A DNA stretch of 64,000 nt. Origin: Mastigias papua. Taxonomy: Eukaryota > Cnidaria > Scyphozoa > Rhizostomeae > Mastigiidae. The position numbers were made by a program, and so were the translations under genes. Every line of letters begins with the position of its first letter. The stretch's first letter is position 1. This document shows, piece after piece, positions 44,201 to 56,099 of the stretch. The stretch is from contig OZ025280.1 in assembly GCA_964019165.1 (NCBI GenBank), positions 7,620,428-7,684,427 on the forward strand. Direction: 5' to 3'. The notes under the pieces are model-generated. The model did no database searches, was not told where the DNA came from, and saw only the letters and a list, made by a program, of their open reading frames with translations.

Positions 44201-44395
44201 CCATCTCCGCTTCGGTCTTCCTCTTCTTTTTTGCCCAACCACCGTCATTTCTACTCTCTTTTCCACATAGCTTTCCTCTTTCCTCACAAGGTGTCCCAAC
44301 CAATGTAATCTGATTTCCCTTAATTTATCTGTCAAATTCCCACAGCTACTTTTGCCCGACTTGTTCATTTCTTATTCTGTCTTTAAAATGATAAG
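38230..44395 (-). mobile_element. RTE-like LINE 3' end with an expanded internal array
   Basis: Read on the minus strand, 44371-44263 codes LREIRLHWLGHLVRKEESY, the post-RT segment of RTE-type LINEs. The last array unit continues it as GQKRRGRPKRRWQDRMRNG, and the left flank (38382-38275) continues with DEARDRKV, a stop in place of the expected tryptophan, then SRAIRTGDHTYLG. These are consecutive blocks of one ORF, so the 98-bp array sits inside the LINE's C-terminal coding region. The 5' part of the LINE is missing and the frame is broken. Block order is remembered from the family. Confidence 0.72.
38383..44262. repeat. 98-bp minisatellite, 60 tandem copies (5.88 kb)
   Basis: Units start CCCCATCACCTCCATACC and recur every 98 bp without indels from 38383 to about 44259. 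Nearly all variation lies at two places: TTTGATC or TTCGGTC near unit base 47, and ACCATC or ACCGTC near base 79. These give three unit types: TA, TG and CG. Copies 1 and 60 alone carry CGATCTTG instead of CAATCTCG. Copies 27 and 46 have private single-base changes. Repeated 81-codon frames here are a by-product of the repeat, not genes. Confidence 0.97.
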
Positions 44396-44462
44396 CTGGC
44401 AACTATATACAAATATTTTGATGATTCATTAAAACTGACAAGAGATTTGCTCTGTGCAGCAA

Positions 44463-44605
44463 TGTTATGAAGTCAGTATGTCATATACGCCATCGTAGTT
44501 ATAGATTCACACGTGCTCGCCCCAGTCTCTGTAGTTTGTAAATATGCGTTTTATTGATTTGTTAGTTTAGTTGTGAGTTATGCTGAAAGAATTATGACCA
44601 CAATA
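44463..44605 (+). repeat. BEL/Pao 5' LTR
   Basis: 143 bp, starts TGTTATGAAGTC and ends CACAATA. Differs from the 3' LTR at four positions, all transitions (about 2.8%). Confidence 0.92.
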
Positions 44606-44607
44606 TA

Positions 44608-45228
44608 ATGGCGCCCAAACGACGGGGCACGAAGCACGATGATAATGAGACCACGGAAGAAGAAAGCCGTGTAACGTTGAAAAAGTTAATTGCTATACGA
44701 TCTGGAAGCAGAAATTGCATAGGAAAACTCGAAAGACAAGCGACGACTCTCATTGACGAGCTAGTGAATGAACAAGGAGAGTCAGTCCACAGCTTAATTC
44801 GTTTAGAAACATGTCAGAAGGCTCTGACAGAAAAGCAAGCATCCGTAAATGAATTAAACGAGAAGATACTCCATATTTGTACTGATGATATTATAGAGAA
44901 AGAAATAGATGAAGCAGCAGAGTGGAATTTTTTGGTTGACGAAACACTTGCGAAAATACAAGCCTTCAAAGATGGTCGCTTCGCTCAGCCTATCAATTCG
45001 AGGAATAGGAGAGAATCGACAGAAGGCAATACGTCTACGCCGGCCAGGAATTTCCAGAACGCAGAAGAAACACCGAATGGACCTGAGCTTAACTCAAGCG
45101 GAATATCAATGAATTCGACAGCAATCCGTTTGCCAAAAATTACATTGCCACGATTTAATGGAGACATCGCACGTTTTATGTCCTTTTGGCAGAGTTTTGA
45201 AAACGCAATTGATAGAAACGAAGGATAG
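44608..45228 (+). pseudogene. gag: BEL/Pao gag, N-terminal part
   Basis: A 206-codon frame with a coiled-coil-like N-terminal region and an LPRFNGDIARFMSFWQSF block, typical of the DUF1759-type gag domain of BEL/Pao elements. It ends at a stop just after 45220; the following bases to 45329 continue the same domain in another frame (LNYLINLLEGPAYRAV), so a single-base indel truncates it. Structural protein of the retrotransposon particle in intact relatives. Confidence 0.8.
44609..44626 (+). promoter_or_regulatory. BEL/Pao primer-binding site overlapping the gag start codon
   Basis: TGGCGCCCAAACGACGGG begins three bases after the LTR and resembles tRNA-Lys-type sites. The A of the gag ATG is 44608, so the start codon runs into the site. 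Confidence 0.65.
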
Positions 45229-45329
45229 CAGCAGTTGATAAACTCAACTACTTAATCAATCTATTAGAAGGGCCAGCATATCGTGCGGTTTCAGGCCTTG
45301 AGCTCACCGAAGGAAATTATACAAATGCA

Positions 45330-46691
45330 GTGCAAATTTTAAAGACAAGATTTGGCAACAAACAGCAAATAATCTCCTCGCATATGCAAGCACTACTTGG
45401 TTTACAGAGCAGCCCAAATGCAACTGTAAAACAATTGCGCTTTATATACGACAACATAAACGTACACGTAAGAGGGCTTGATGCACTTGGCATGAGTTCA
45501 TCAAGTTATGGAAGTCTATTAGTGCCCATTCTAATGTCAAGAATGCCACGTGAGATTACTTTGCAAGTTGCTCGAAAAACAACGGAAGAAGTATGGCCCA
45601 TAAATGAAATACTGGAAATTGTAAGAAAGGAAATTGAAGCCATGGAATTAAGTGAGAATATAAAACCCATGGAAAGGAAATACGAAAGAACCTCAGTATA
45701 TGATCGCCCGAAGTCACCACAAGGCACCACGAAATCATTCCTGACAAAGGGAGAAAAGACGCCAAATTGTGTCTACTGTGGGCAGGCTCATGCGTCATCA
45801 AGTTGTGAAACAGTGCAAGATGTAAAAGATCGCAAAAGGATCTTGCTAGACAACAAACGCTGTTTTTCCTGCTTGAAGATAGGCCATATTACAAAAAGAT
45901 GTTCGAGAAAGTATCATTGCAAAACATGCAGAGGAAAGTATCACCACGAATCACTTTGTCACAAGGAATCCACAAAAGGCATTGAGCATGACACGAAGGT
46001 CACATCGAATGCCAACGTGAAGCAAGAAGTGCTGCTGCAAACGGCAACCACTTATGTTTACGGTAATGATAAAGCTGAGAAGAGGGAAATCAATATTCTT
46101 TTCGATGGTGGGAGCCAAAGAAGTTACATCTCCGATGAGGTCAGAAGAAAGCTAAACCTACGTATCGAAGGACAAGAACACCTGAACTTAAATACATTCG
46201 GAACACAGAAATCAACACGAAAGAAGTGCGATATTGTACAGTTGAAGTTAGATGTAGGCGCAGATGAACCGCCAATCGCAATAAGTGCACTCAGCTATCC
46301 TTCTATCTGTTCGCCAATAAATACGCGCGTAGATATAAGCATGCACAAGCATTTGTTAGGCCTTCAATTAGCAGACAAGCGGCTAAGCGAGCAAAACAGA
46401 CGCATTGATCTGCTTGTAGGAAATGATTATTTATATGATATAATCATTGGCGAAGTTATTAGAGGAAATACAGGGCCAGTCGCTATTAGTAGCAAACTGG
46501 GGTGGATAGTATCAGGAAAAACCCCAGGATCTTTAGAATCAACTGCATGCATTAATGTCTGTTCTAATTTGATCTTAGAAACGTCAGTTGGAAAGCCCTT
46601 CGTCGATGATTGCGACGAAATAACGCAGACTCTTCGTGAATTTTGGAAGCATGAATCATCAGGCATTGAAGAAGAAATTAAGACGCCATAA
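45330..46691 (+). pseudogene. BEL/Pao gag C-terminus and protease
   Basis: A 453-codon frame continues the DUF1759 region, then two zinc knuckles (CVYCGQAHASSSC near 45772 and CFSCLKIGHITKRC near 45862), then a retropepsin-like domain with the active-site block LFDGGSQRSYISD (about 46098). DGGS in place of DTGS is common in this superfamily. It is cut by an in-frame TAA at 46689-46691; the same frame resumes directly after. Cleaves the polyprotein in intact relatives. Confidence 0.82.
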
Positions 46692-48696
46692 TCGACATCT
46701 GACGACAACAAGGGAGAGCCATTTGATATCACATTTAATGGTCAAAGGTACCAGGTAGGCCTTCCTTGGAAGGTTGATGTTTCCAATTTGAATGATGATT
46801 ATGATTTAGCAATTCATCGATTGAGATCCTTGTATTGTAAGTTAAAGGGGAATCCTGAATTAATGTCTGAGTATGATAACAAATTTAAAGATCAGTTAGC
46901 AAATGGCATTATCGAGCAGGTGCCCACTACGGAGGAGAACAAGGGCACTGCACATTTTCTAAGTCACCATGGCATTGTACGTCGGGATCGAGAAACAACA
47001 AAACTTCGTGTTGTTTTTTGATGGCAGTGCGAAGTCTAGCAAAAAAGATTTATCCCTAAATGATTGCTTAGAACTAGGCGATAATTATATGCCTCCACTA
47101 TTCGATACGCTAATACGTTTTCGTTTACACGGTATTGGTATAACGGCTGACATGGAGAAGGCGTTCCTTCAGATAGAAATAAAAGAAAGTGACAGGGATG
47201 CTTTGAGGTTTCTATGGTTCGATGACATTACCAAGCCAAACCCTAAGGTAATTCAATTAAAGTACTGTAGACTTGTGTTTGGTTTACGCCCCTCGCCGTC
47301 AATACTAGGTGCCACCATCAAGAAACACCTGCTTAAATTTGCTGACGAATATCCAGACGTTGTCAAGGTATTGGACCATCTCTATGCAGATGACTTATCC
47401 TGTAGCACGAATTCGATTGAAAATGCTCTAAAGATATTCCATAAGTCTCGCGAGATTCTGTCAAAGGGTGGTTTTAATCTTAGAAAATTCAGGACTAACG
47501 ATAAAGTTTTGTTGCAGGAAATTGAAAAGATGAAAGCAGGTAATGTACCCCATAATGAAGCTGAGAGTGAAAAAGAGGTCATGCAAGATGATCTATCATT
47601 TGCTCAGCATACTATAGGCCCTCCACAAAAGGACAATAACAGCAAGGTTCTTGGCGTGAATTGGAATAGTGAAAATGACGAATTGTTTTTTGATTTAAGT
47701 CAAACTTTGGAGTTGACTCAAAAGCTTAAGCCCACAAAACGCTCCCTTTTGACACTAGCGGCCAAGATTTTTGACCCTCTTGGATGTCTTAGTGTGTATA
47801 CCATAAATTTAAAGGTTCTATTTCAAGAACTGTGCATCGAAAAATGGGGTTGGGATGAAGAGCTCACGGGGGAGCAAAGGGCAAACTATGATCGTTTCAT
47901 TTCGGAAATACGTCCTGTGAATGGAATCCACATGTCACGATGCTTTTTTGACAAAGGTAAGAAAGTAAACAAGGTCGAATTGCATGGGTTTGCGGATGCC
48001 AGTGAAAAAGCATACGCTGCCATTGTATATCTGCGAGTTGTGTATGAAACGGGGGAGACAAATATCAAATTTGTAGCTGCAAAAGCCAAGGTATGCCCAA
48101 TTACTAAGCAAAGCATTCCACATTTAGAGCTTCTAGGGGCCCACTTACTCGCAAAATTGGCTAAAACAGTAAGGAGTGTTCTGGCGGAGGAACTTCAGGT
48201 TACGCCCATCATTACATTTTACTGGGTAGATTCCATTGCCGTTCTTTGTTGGATTAAGAACAATAAGGTCTGGAAACAATTTGTTCGCCACCGTGTGTCA
48301 GACATTTTACGCGACTCGCAACGGGAGGAATGGTTTTACTGTCCAGGTCCACAAAACCCAGCAGATTTGCCATCAAGGGGCATGTATGGCCCTCACTTAG
48401 AACGTAATCTCTTTTGGTGGGAGGGTCCAGGGTTCCTTAAGCATCCATCTACAAAATGGCCAAAACAAGAAATGAGTTTCGAATCCAAGTCAGCTTTAGA
48501 GGAAGGTACAAAACAAATCCCTAACGTTACTCACGTTCTAGCAAGCAAAGAAATTTTGAATGTCAGCAAAGTCATGGAAGCTGAAAGGTTTAGTTCTTAT
48601 AAGAAATACGTGCATACGCTAGCATGGGTATTTCGGTTTATAAATAATTTACGTGCTTCGTTAGCAAACAAGAACTGCAAAAGGGGACATAGGTAA
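46692..48696 (+). pseudogene. pol: BEL/Pao reverse transcriptase and RNase H
   Basis: Continues the polyprotein after the TAA (46692-47021), with an apparent one-base change in a T6 run near 47013-47018 moving it into the frame of 46969-48696. RT blocks: TADMEKAFLQIEIKESD, LVFGLRPSPS and the catalytic YADD at about 47383-47394. RNase H begins near 47985 with HGFADASEKAYAA. The frame ends at a stop at 48694-48696, with the following region in a further frame. Copies element RNA into DNA in active relatives; this copy is inactive. Confidence 0.85.
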
Positions 48697-48719
48697 GTAT
48701 AGAGGAAGTAGATCACGCA

Positions 48720-49333
48720 GAAAATGTTCTTATACGCTCGATACAAAGCGAATCGTTTGCTGAGGAAATTGAATACTTGCAGAAAAAAGGGGAAACAAAA
48801 CCCCCTTTATACGTCTCGCAATTTCATCTATTTTTAGATGAAAAGGGTGTTTTAAGGTGTCAAAGTCGCATAAAACACGCACCTGTTATAGAGACATGCA
48901 TACAACCGATATTGTTACCGAAATTCCATCAAGTTTCCAAATTGTTAGTAATATATTGTCACGAGAAGGTCATGCACGATGGAGTAAGGGAAACATTAAA
49001 TCTTTTAAGGCAAAAGTATTGGATTCCACGAGCAAGGGAACTGGTGAAAAGTGTATTAAGAAAATGTATCCCATGTCAAAGGGTAGAAGGCTTGCCTTTC
49101 TCTACAACATTTTGTCCGGATTTGCCACAGATAAGGGTTGACGATCAGCCCCCATTTATGAACACAGGATTAGACTTTGCCGGCCCGCTTAAGGTGTTAG
49201 ATAAGGCTAGCAAGGATGGAGAGGAAAAGTATTATGTGTGCCTTTTCACATGTATGTCTACAAGGGCCATTCATTTAGAACTCGTAGAGTCTCTTGAGGT
49301 TGAAGCGTTTTTGCGTGCATTTAGAAGATTTGT
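48720..49333 (+). pseudogene. BEL/Pao integrase, 5' half
   Basis: Holds the H2C2 zinc-binding domain (CHEKVMHDGVRETL to CIPCQ, about 48957-49080) and the start of the catalytic core (GLDFAGPL near 49168, then STRAIHLELVESLEV). It stops at 49333, where the gypsy 5'-most LTR begins; the frame runs only two codons into the LTR. The 3' half resumes at 56652. Confidence 0.87.
49330..49333. other. Target-site duplication of the gypsy element (TTTG)
   Basis: TTTG here is repeated at 56652-56655. Because the LTR ends in A, a 5-bp ATTTG reading is equally possible. Confidence 0.75.
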
Positions 49334-49611
49334 GTAGCTCTTGGTTATACATGGACCAAGGCTGTCCCATGTATCGCAGGTTCGACGAATGAAAAATTAA
49401 GTTCTGCTACGTAACATCTTTCTTCAACAAAACTCAAGAGCTAACTAACTAAAACTAATCAATACTAGGATACATAAGCAGCTTATTAAATTAAAAGATC
49501 AATTAACAAAATAGTTCAATTGTCAGTTTGGCACATCAAAAATTAGGTACGGTGCCACAGTAATCTGTTCGTCTCTCTCAACCAATGGGGGTCGTTTCCT
49601 GCACCCTACAT
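49334..49611 (-). repeat. Gypsy 3' LTR (relative to the element)
   Basis: 278 bp, TG...CA ends (TGTAGCTC to CCCTACA on the plus strand). Nearly identical to 56375-56651. Confidence 0.93.
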
Positions 49612-50049
49612 ACTCCCCCTCTAAAGAAAATGTCGTCCCTGACATCCTTGAGGATTCATGGAAGCGGTGAGAAAACGTTCTTCAATCTTCATTGACTTCC
49701 AACAAGTGTAAATACCAATAGCGAAAGAGAATAACAAAATAAGAGTTATTATCTGTGTTCAATGACTTTCCAGTTGGTATAAATTGTTTCAATTCCATAG
49801 TGATTCCTTCAGTAGCAATAACATTTGTTTCTCTGAAGAATCGTAACGACGTGACTTGCGAATATCGATTGTAAAAAAATCGATCGGGAAATAGGCGAGG
49901 CTATTTCGGTACGTACGAATGTACGAAAGCTGTTCATGTAAAAGAATACTTAAAATATAGTAAATGTAAAAATGAATATATATAAATGAAATTGAAAAAT
50001 CAGGAACGATAACAATGTACTTCTGATAATCAAGCGAACTATTCGGTTC

Positions 50050-53000
50050 TTATACCGTGTGAACAACAACTGGATACGACTGCGAACGACTGGATGGTAT
50101 AAAGCGACGTATCGACGAAAAGATAGTTGAAAGAGCTGGAACACGCGGAACACTATTAATATTATGGACATTCGAAGTCAATAACGATTGACCTGGTGCA
50201 TAATAAGCTAATCGGTTTGGTGGCTGTCGACTACGGACTGGACGATTAGTTTCTTGTGTCTCGGACGACGTTTGATCGATTAAACGTTCGTGTGCGACAC
50301 TATCAGGCATTTCGCGTTGTTTCGTCGGCTCATGGTCTCTATCATTTGCACAGTTCACGGCTTCTCCACTATCAGATACGTCTGGTATATCAATCGTTGG
50401 TACCGGCTCGTTTCTTAATGAGTCCGTCGGTCTTTCCAATATTCGATTATTATTCGCGGGAATAAAAATTTCATCTTCTGATTCACTGTCAGATATCGAA
50501 CTATCTGTCGCACGAGAATTAGAAAGTCGTGTTGCAGATCGTGTATGGTACGTATTGCGCCTACGGCCTTTCGAAATGGGTTGTTGCGGAGCAGCATCCG
50601 TATCCATTGGCAATTCGTTGCATGGCAGCAATAGATTCCTATGCAATACTCTAATAGGACCTGATCCGTTTTCTCGTTGTATTTCGTATACGGGCGAAAA
50701 ATTATCTTTACGTCGAATAACGCGGTGAATTTCCTTTTCCCAATACGACCGTAATTTACCGGGTCCTCCCCTCTCCGACAAATTTCGAACGAGCACCCGA
50801 TCGTTCGGATGGAGATCAATTGACTTAGCGTGCAAATCATAACGAGCTTTATTCTTTTCTCCAGCGGCAATCGATCGACGGTTGGCAATGCTATAGGCTT
50901 CTTCCATGGCTCGTTTCCATTGTTGTACATATTCATTATAGCTACGCGCAGACGAAGGTTGATCAATGTTAAAAATCATATCGATAGGTAAACGAGGGTG
51001 TCGTCCAAACAAAAGATAAAATGGCGAAAAACCGGTAGAATCATTCCGCGTGCAATTATAAGCGTGAGTGACCTTATTGAGATGCTCGTGCCAACGACTT
51101 TTGTACGATTCTGGTAAAGTACGAAGCATAGATAATAAAGTACGATTAAAACGCTCTACTTGTCCGTTACCTTGCGGATGATAAGGTGTCGTGCGCGAAT
51201 GTTTAATGTCACAAAGTTTTTGAAGGTGATCGAAAAGATTGTTCTCAAATTCTGCCCCTTGATCGTGATGGATCTTAGTAGGAAAGCCAAAACGTAAAAT
51301 GAAGTCGTTATATAACTTGGAAGCAACAGTTTTAGCAGACTTATTCAGAGTTGCATACGTCTGAGCGAAACGGGTAAAATGATCGACGATGACTAAAATG
51401 TATTCATAACCTCCTTTGCTACGCTCTAAATGCAAAAAGTCAATAGAAATCATTTCGAACGGAGACGTAGTAATAATCGGCTGTAACGGAGCTCTCGTAT
51501 GAAATGTCGGACGTTTCTGTTTTACGCAAGTGCAAACGTTGTGTATAAAATGTTCAATATCTGCGTGCATACGAGGCCAGAAAAATCTTTGTCTAGCTAG
51601 GTCCAAAACGCGTTCGGGTCCAAGATGACCCATGTTTTCATGCAGCTCCTTAATGACTAAGCGATGGTATTTCTGAGGTAAAACGATTTGTGAAAGAGTA
51701 CCGATGTTACGTTTTAAGAGACCATCCTTACGTACAAGTTTAGGCCAATCGCGTAGCAATCGTTTTACAGCAGGAGATTCATGCAAAAGATCTTTAGGTA
51801 GAGGCTTTTTACCGTTGTCCATAAAATGAATAACGCGACTTGTAACAGGATCACTTAATTGGGCTTGAACTAAATCGTTTACTGTGAATGATAAATCTTT
51901 CTGAGAAGTCATATCTTCAATAGCCAAAACATATGGTTCGATCGTGAGTGGCGTAATCCAATTCGATTTACCAGTAGCGAGCATATTTACAGCGGATGTT
52001 ACTGCAGTTCTAGTTTTTGGTAACATGTCCTCAGTACACGTGATCATGTACGATTCGAAATCGGGAATGCGCGAAAGAGTATCGGCATCGCAATTTACTT
52101 TACCTGGTCTATATTTTATGGTAAAATTAAAATCAGCTAACTCATTGACCCAACGTAAACCAGTGGCATTTAATTTTGCGGATGAAAGTACGTACGTTAA
52201 TGGGTTATTGTCAGTATATACAGTGAAAGATGGCGCGTAATATAAATAGTCACGAAACTGATCACATATCGCCCATTTCAACGCTAAAAATTCGAGTTTA
52301 CCAGAGTGAAGGTAGTAGTTTTTCTCTGCTGGCGATAAAGTACGAGAGCCATATGCAATAACTCTTAACGAACCGTTTTGACGTTGATACAGAACTGCAC
52401 CTAATCCTACTTCTGATGCATCCGTATGGAGTATAAAAGGATCTGAAAAGTTAGGATAGGCCATAATCGGAGGCGATATCAGCTGTTCAATTAATGTGTC
52501 TAAGATACGCTGGTGTTTTTCGTTCCAAATAACTGAACTCTTAGAGTGCAACTGATTATTCGATTTCGATGTTTGATTGCACGTTGATTTGTTTTTTTCA
52601 GACTTCGATAATAGATCATACAATGGTTTTGCAATCGATGAGAAATTTTTAATATACCGTCGATAATACCCAAGGAGGCCAAGTAAACGTCGAACATCAC
52701 CTACGGTTTGTGGGGTCGATTTTTGCAAATGCAAAAGTGGCTTGATACTCTCTGGATCTAATTTATATCCTTCGGGAGAGATGATTCTTCCTAGAAAGTT
52801 AACTTCTCTCCGAAACATGTTACATTTCCGAGGCTTTAATTTTACTCCATGTTCCCTTAGGCGTTGTAAAACTTTTCTGAGATTTGCCAAATGTCCATCG
52901 AAAGTTCTGCTGAACACGATTACGTCATCCAAATATGGAATACAAATTTCATCTCGTAAGTCTCCTAAGCAATTTTCCATAAATCGTTGGAATGCACCCG

Positions 53001-54608
53001 GCGCATTGCGAAGTCCAAAGGGAATCCTCTTCCATTCATACAATCCCCAGGGGGTAATAAAGGCTGTAAGATGTTGACTCTTTTCACTAACGAAACCTTG
53101 ATGGTATGCCTTACCCTGGTCTAAAACCGAGAACCACGCGTTTCCCCCCAAATTATCTAGCGTTTCTTGAATCCGCGGAATCGGATGACGATCCGGAATA
53201 GTCTTTTGATTCAAAGCACGAAAATCTACACAAAGTCTCAACGATTGGTCTTTCTTTCTTACACAGACTACTGGAGAGCTGTATGGAGAGTCCGATTTAC
53301 AAATAAAATTTTTATTTAAAAGGTCTTCGATATACGCTTTTACTTCGGGGTAAAGCGGTCTTGGTACAGCAACGTAATTTTTCTGCACAGGAATGTTATC
53401 TGTCAGATTTATATTCAGTTTTAGATTTGGGACTGTACCAATATCATCATCATCTTTCGAAAATGAATTTTGTTCCTCGCATAACAAGTTCAAAGCAGAT
53501 TGTTTCTGGGTTTCCGTAAGACCATCTAGATTAATCTGTTTGACATGATTTGGAATATTTTTATCAAAACCAACCTCACTACTGACATTTGCGTTTATCG
53601 CAGGTTCGGGACTGACAACTGTTTCTTTCAACTTCACATCTACAGGGGTTACGGATTGTACTAGCTGAATCCGACCAAGAACCGTGCGTTTTGGCAAAAC
53701 GATATCATGTTTTGTAGTGTTTTCGACTAAGAATTTGATAACGCTTGTTTTTCCGGGTTTTAATGAAAATAATGATTCTGAAACAACAAGACCATGTGGT
53801 AACTCTTGATTTTCTTCAGGCTCAAAAATAACAGGAATTGCGAAAGCGATAGGTCCATGATTAATCCTACAGGAAATCTCAGAGCATTGTCCACGTTTAA
53901 TCAAAGCGTTTTTCTTGTTTGTTCGAACAGTACACAAATCAGCATCATTGTTAGCTTCAATAATATGATATAAAGTATTTACATTGTTACGACTCAAAGA
54001 TGAGAAGACACACGCTAACTCAGGGCTAGTTAGTCCGGACTTTATACACAGCTCGATTACGTTATACCCGACAAGCGGCATTGAAATGTCGTCGGTCGTT
54101 ACTAGGAACGGAACAAGAATCGGGTCTCGTTTGTTTTTCAATGTAAAGGTAAACTCAACAAATCCTGTGTACGGTATTGACGTACCATTAGCTGCAGTCA
54201 AATCTAATTCGCAATCGATAAGTTCTGAGATGTTTCTCAACTTTATACCGGGGAAACGATTACGAAGAAATTGTTCCGAAATAATAGAAACCTGGGCACC
54301 CGTGTCCCATAAAGCTTCGACAAACAGTCCATTTAGTTTACAATTAATTGTACATCGGTTCCCAACAATTTTTGCGATTTGAGACGACTGTTTTGGAGTT
54401 AAGTGCGTTACGAAATTCGGTGGTACCGCATTTTTATGCGACTCATTATTTAAAGTTTGAACTGCCGTGCAAATAGCTTTATGCTGTAACCAATGTTTCC
54501 GCTGGCATACTTTACCGCAATACTTAACAAGGCAACAACCGCTACATGTCCAAATAGTCAATCCGTTTTGTATAGTTCCACAATAATTACAACATTGAGG
54601 CTTCGCAT
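50050..54608 (-). CDS. pol: Gypsy pol polyprotein: MYND finger, protease, RT, RNase H, integrase
   Basis: Open frame of about 1,500 codons. Domains in order, with residues counted from 54561: MYND-type zinc finger (first CxxC just upstream, then CSGC, YCGKVC and HWLQHKAIC, residues 6-31); retropepsin (WDTGAQVS, about 85-92); RT with YLDD near 543-546; RNase H ([14 protein letters not shown], about 700); HHCC integrase finger ([12 protein letters not shown] near 972); DDE core ([26 protein letters not shown]); GPY/F-like tail and a Ser/Arg-rich end. No chromodomain seen. It has no good start of its own and lies in the -1 frame after gag, so expression is probably by frameshifting. The protein would cleave, copy and integrate the element. 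Confidence 0.93.
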
Positions 54609-54617
54609 CGTTATCGG

Positions 54618-56099
54618 TTACTCCACGCCCCCCTGGAATAACCGTGGCAGGTTTCCCTGATTCCTAAAGTGAGGACACTGCGAACGAAAATGTCCATGCT
54701 CCCCGCATTGAAAGCAATGGTCACACTGTTCCGTCGTGCCATTTGAATGACAAGTACGGCAACATGCGAGACGACTATAACGAGGCGGTCCGCTGTATCT
54801 GTTCCGCCACCGACCGCGCGCTCTATTAGAAAACCTAGGTGCCAAGTTGCCTCGAGCAGAATTGTTAGCTTGTTGCTTAATTTCGGCTAATTGACTTTTC
54901 AAGTATTGAATTTCTGCTAAGAGTTTACTTGTTTCAGACTCGACTACCTTACTGTTTTCCCGAGGAATGTTAGGGCTCTGTTTATTCTGTTTTTCATTTT
55001 CGACAGTAATAGCTTGCGCCTTCGCTGCTTTGGTACGCTCAGATGCAGCTCCTATCTTCGCTTTTCGCTCGGATTGTTTCGTTGCTAAGTCATTTACGCT
55101 TCTCATTAACTCATCGTCAGTAATATCGCTTTTCCTAAGGAATGGCCGGAGATTAGTAACTAAGTTCTCATCGCGCAGTCCAGATTCGAAGGCTTTCAAA
55201 AATGACTTTTCGACTAATTGAGAGCTATATTCTGATTCAGCATTTTCTTCCTTAGAGGCGAAAGACACTCTATTTCTTGCATCTAAAAGTCGGAGTAGAA
55301 ACTGTTGCGCGGTTTCCTTAGGCTCTTGAACAGTCGTAACCATGGCCTGAAAAAGATCAGCAGCCGTCTTTTCTTGGAAAAATACGCGCAAAATTGATCG
55401 CAATTTCCCGAGCGAGCGTTGTGGCAACGTTAAGATGTAATTTCGCAAACTACTGTGAGGGGATATTGATTTAATAATGGCATCACAAACTTCTTTTTCG
55501 GAATAGCCCCTTTCTAAACCAGTATCTATTTGATGGATTAACGATACATACGTTAGTTTATCATGTTGTCCAGGCTCACCAATTTGACCAGAAATTTTGA
55601 AGTCTCTAAGTAGGACAGAAGATCCTGGCTTAACAGTTTCGGATTTCGCTGGATTAGTTAGATTAGCGCTAGCAGAATCGATACTATCAGAAATGCTTGT
55701 CTCCGTTACTTTTTGCTTTGCAGCCCGCAACTGTTCGGAAAGGGTTTTTCTTGTTTTATCAGATTCTAGTTGCAGTAGTCGCAAATCGTCTAGTTGCTTT
55801 TCAAGATAACTAATTTCTTGTTGAACTCTGGTCTGTTCCTCAGATTTAGGTAAGGAGGAAGGCGATCCTTTGACATTCGAAATTGTATCACGTAAGAAGG
55901 TGTCCACATTAAAATCTTCCGTTGGATTAGATATAGCTTCCTCAATAGCATTTCTAATTATTTTAACCAGTTGAGATCTACTTTTATCTTCTATACTTTC
56001 TTTAACTTTGAGCAAAATGGAAAGTTCTAGTAACTTTTCAATACTTTGGTGGCAAAGAAGCGCATCGAGTTCTAATTGCAAATCTTCGATTTCCGACAT
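54618..56099 (-). CDS. gag: Gypsy gag protein with CCHC zinc knuckle
   Basis: The frame is open from 56216, but the likely start is the ATG at 56099 ([15 protein letters not shown]), giving about 493 residues; the upstream part reads as leader. It has an acidic helical N-terminus, a coiled-coil-like region ([20 protein letters not shown]), the central capsid-like region ([20 protein letters not shown]), a basic RGR-rich stretch and one [14 protein letters not shown] knuckle near 54714-54673. It ends in GGVE then stop, just after a GGGGGGC run. Packages element RNA in relatives. Confidence 0.9.
   Translation of the reverse strand: MSEIEDLQLELDALLCHQSIEKLLELSILLKVKESIEDKSRSQLVKIIRNAIEEAISNPTEDFNVDTFLRDTISNVKGSPSSLPKSEEQTRVQQEISYLEKQLDDLRLLQLESDKTRKTLSEQLRAAKQKVTETSISDSIDSASANLTNPAKSETVKPGSSVLLRDFKISGQIGEPGQHDKLTYVSLIHQIDTGLERGYSEKEVCDAIIKSISPHSSLRNYILTLPQRSLGKLRSILRVFFQEKTAADLFQAMVTTVQEPKETAQQFLLRLLDARNRVSFASKEENAESEYSSQLVEKSFLKAFESGLRDENLVTNLRPFLRKSDITDDELMRSVNDLATKQSERKAKIGAASERTKAAKAQAITVENEKQNKQSPNIPRENSKVVESETSKLLAEIQYLKSQLAEIKQQANNSARGNLAPRFSNRARGRWRNRYSGPPRYSRLACCRTCHSNGTTEQCDHCFQCGEHGHFRSQCPHFRNQGNLPRLFQGGVE
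54624..54630 (-). promoter_or_regulatory. Predicted -1 ribosomal frameshift site between gag and pol
   Basis: In gag frame the minus strand reads CAG GGG GGC GTG GAG TAA. G-GGG-GGC fits the X-XXY-YYZ slippery heptamer, and a -1 slip enters the pol frame before the gag stop. Positions are accurate to about two bases; a downstream RNA structure was not worked out. Confidence 0.6.

Noticed and set aside
38383..44262. CRISPR-like array
   Set aside because: Units are directly adjacent with no unique spacers, the monomer is LINE coding sequence, and the genome is eukaryotic.
38724..44308. Many 81-codon open frames with identical protein
   Set aside because: They arise because two and a half units of the 98-bp repeat stay open in one frame. 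They lie antisense to the LINE coding sense and have no start context or splice evidence.
49950..50966. Minus-strand frames of 73 and 183 codons within the gypsy 3' region
   Set aside because: Alternative-frame shadows of the integrase C-terminus, without homology or a start signal; no envelope gene was found.
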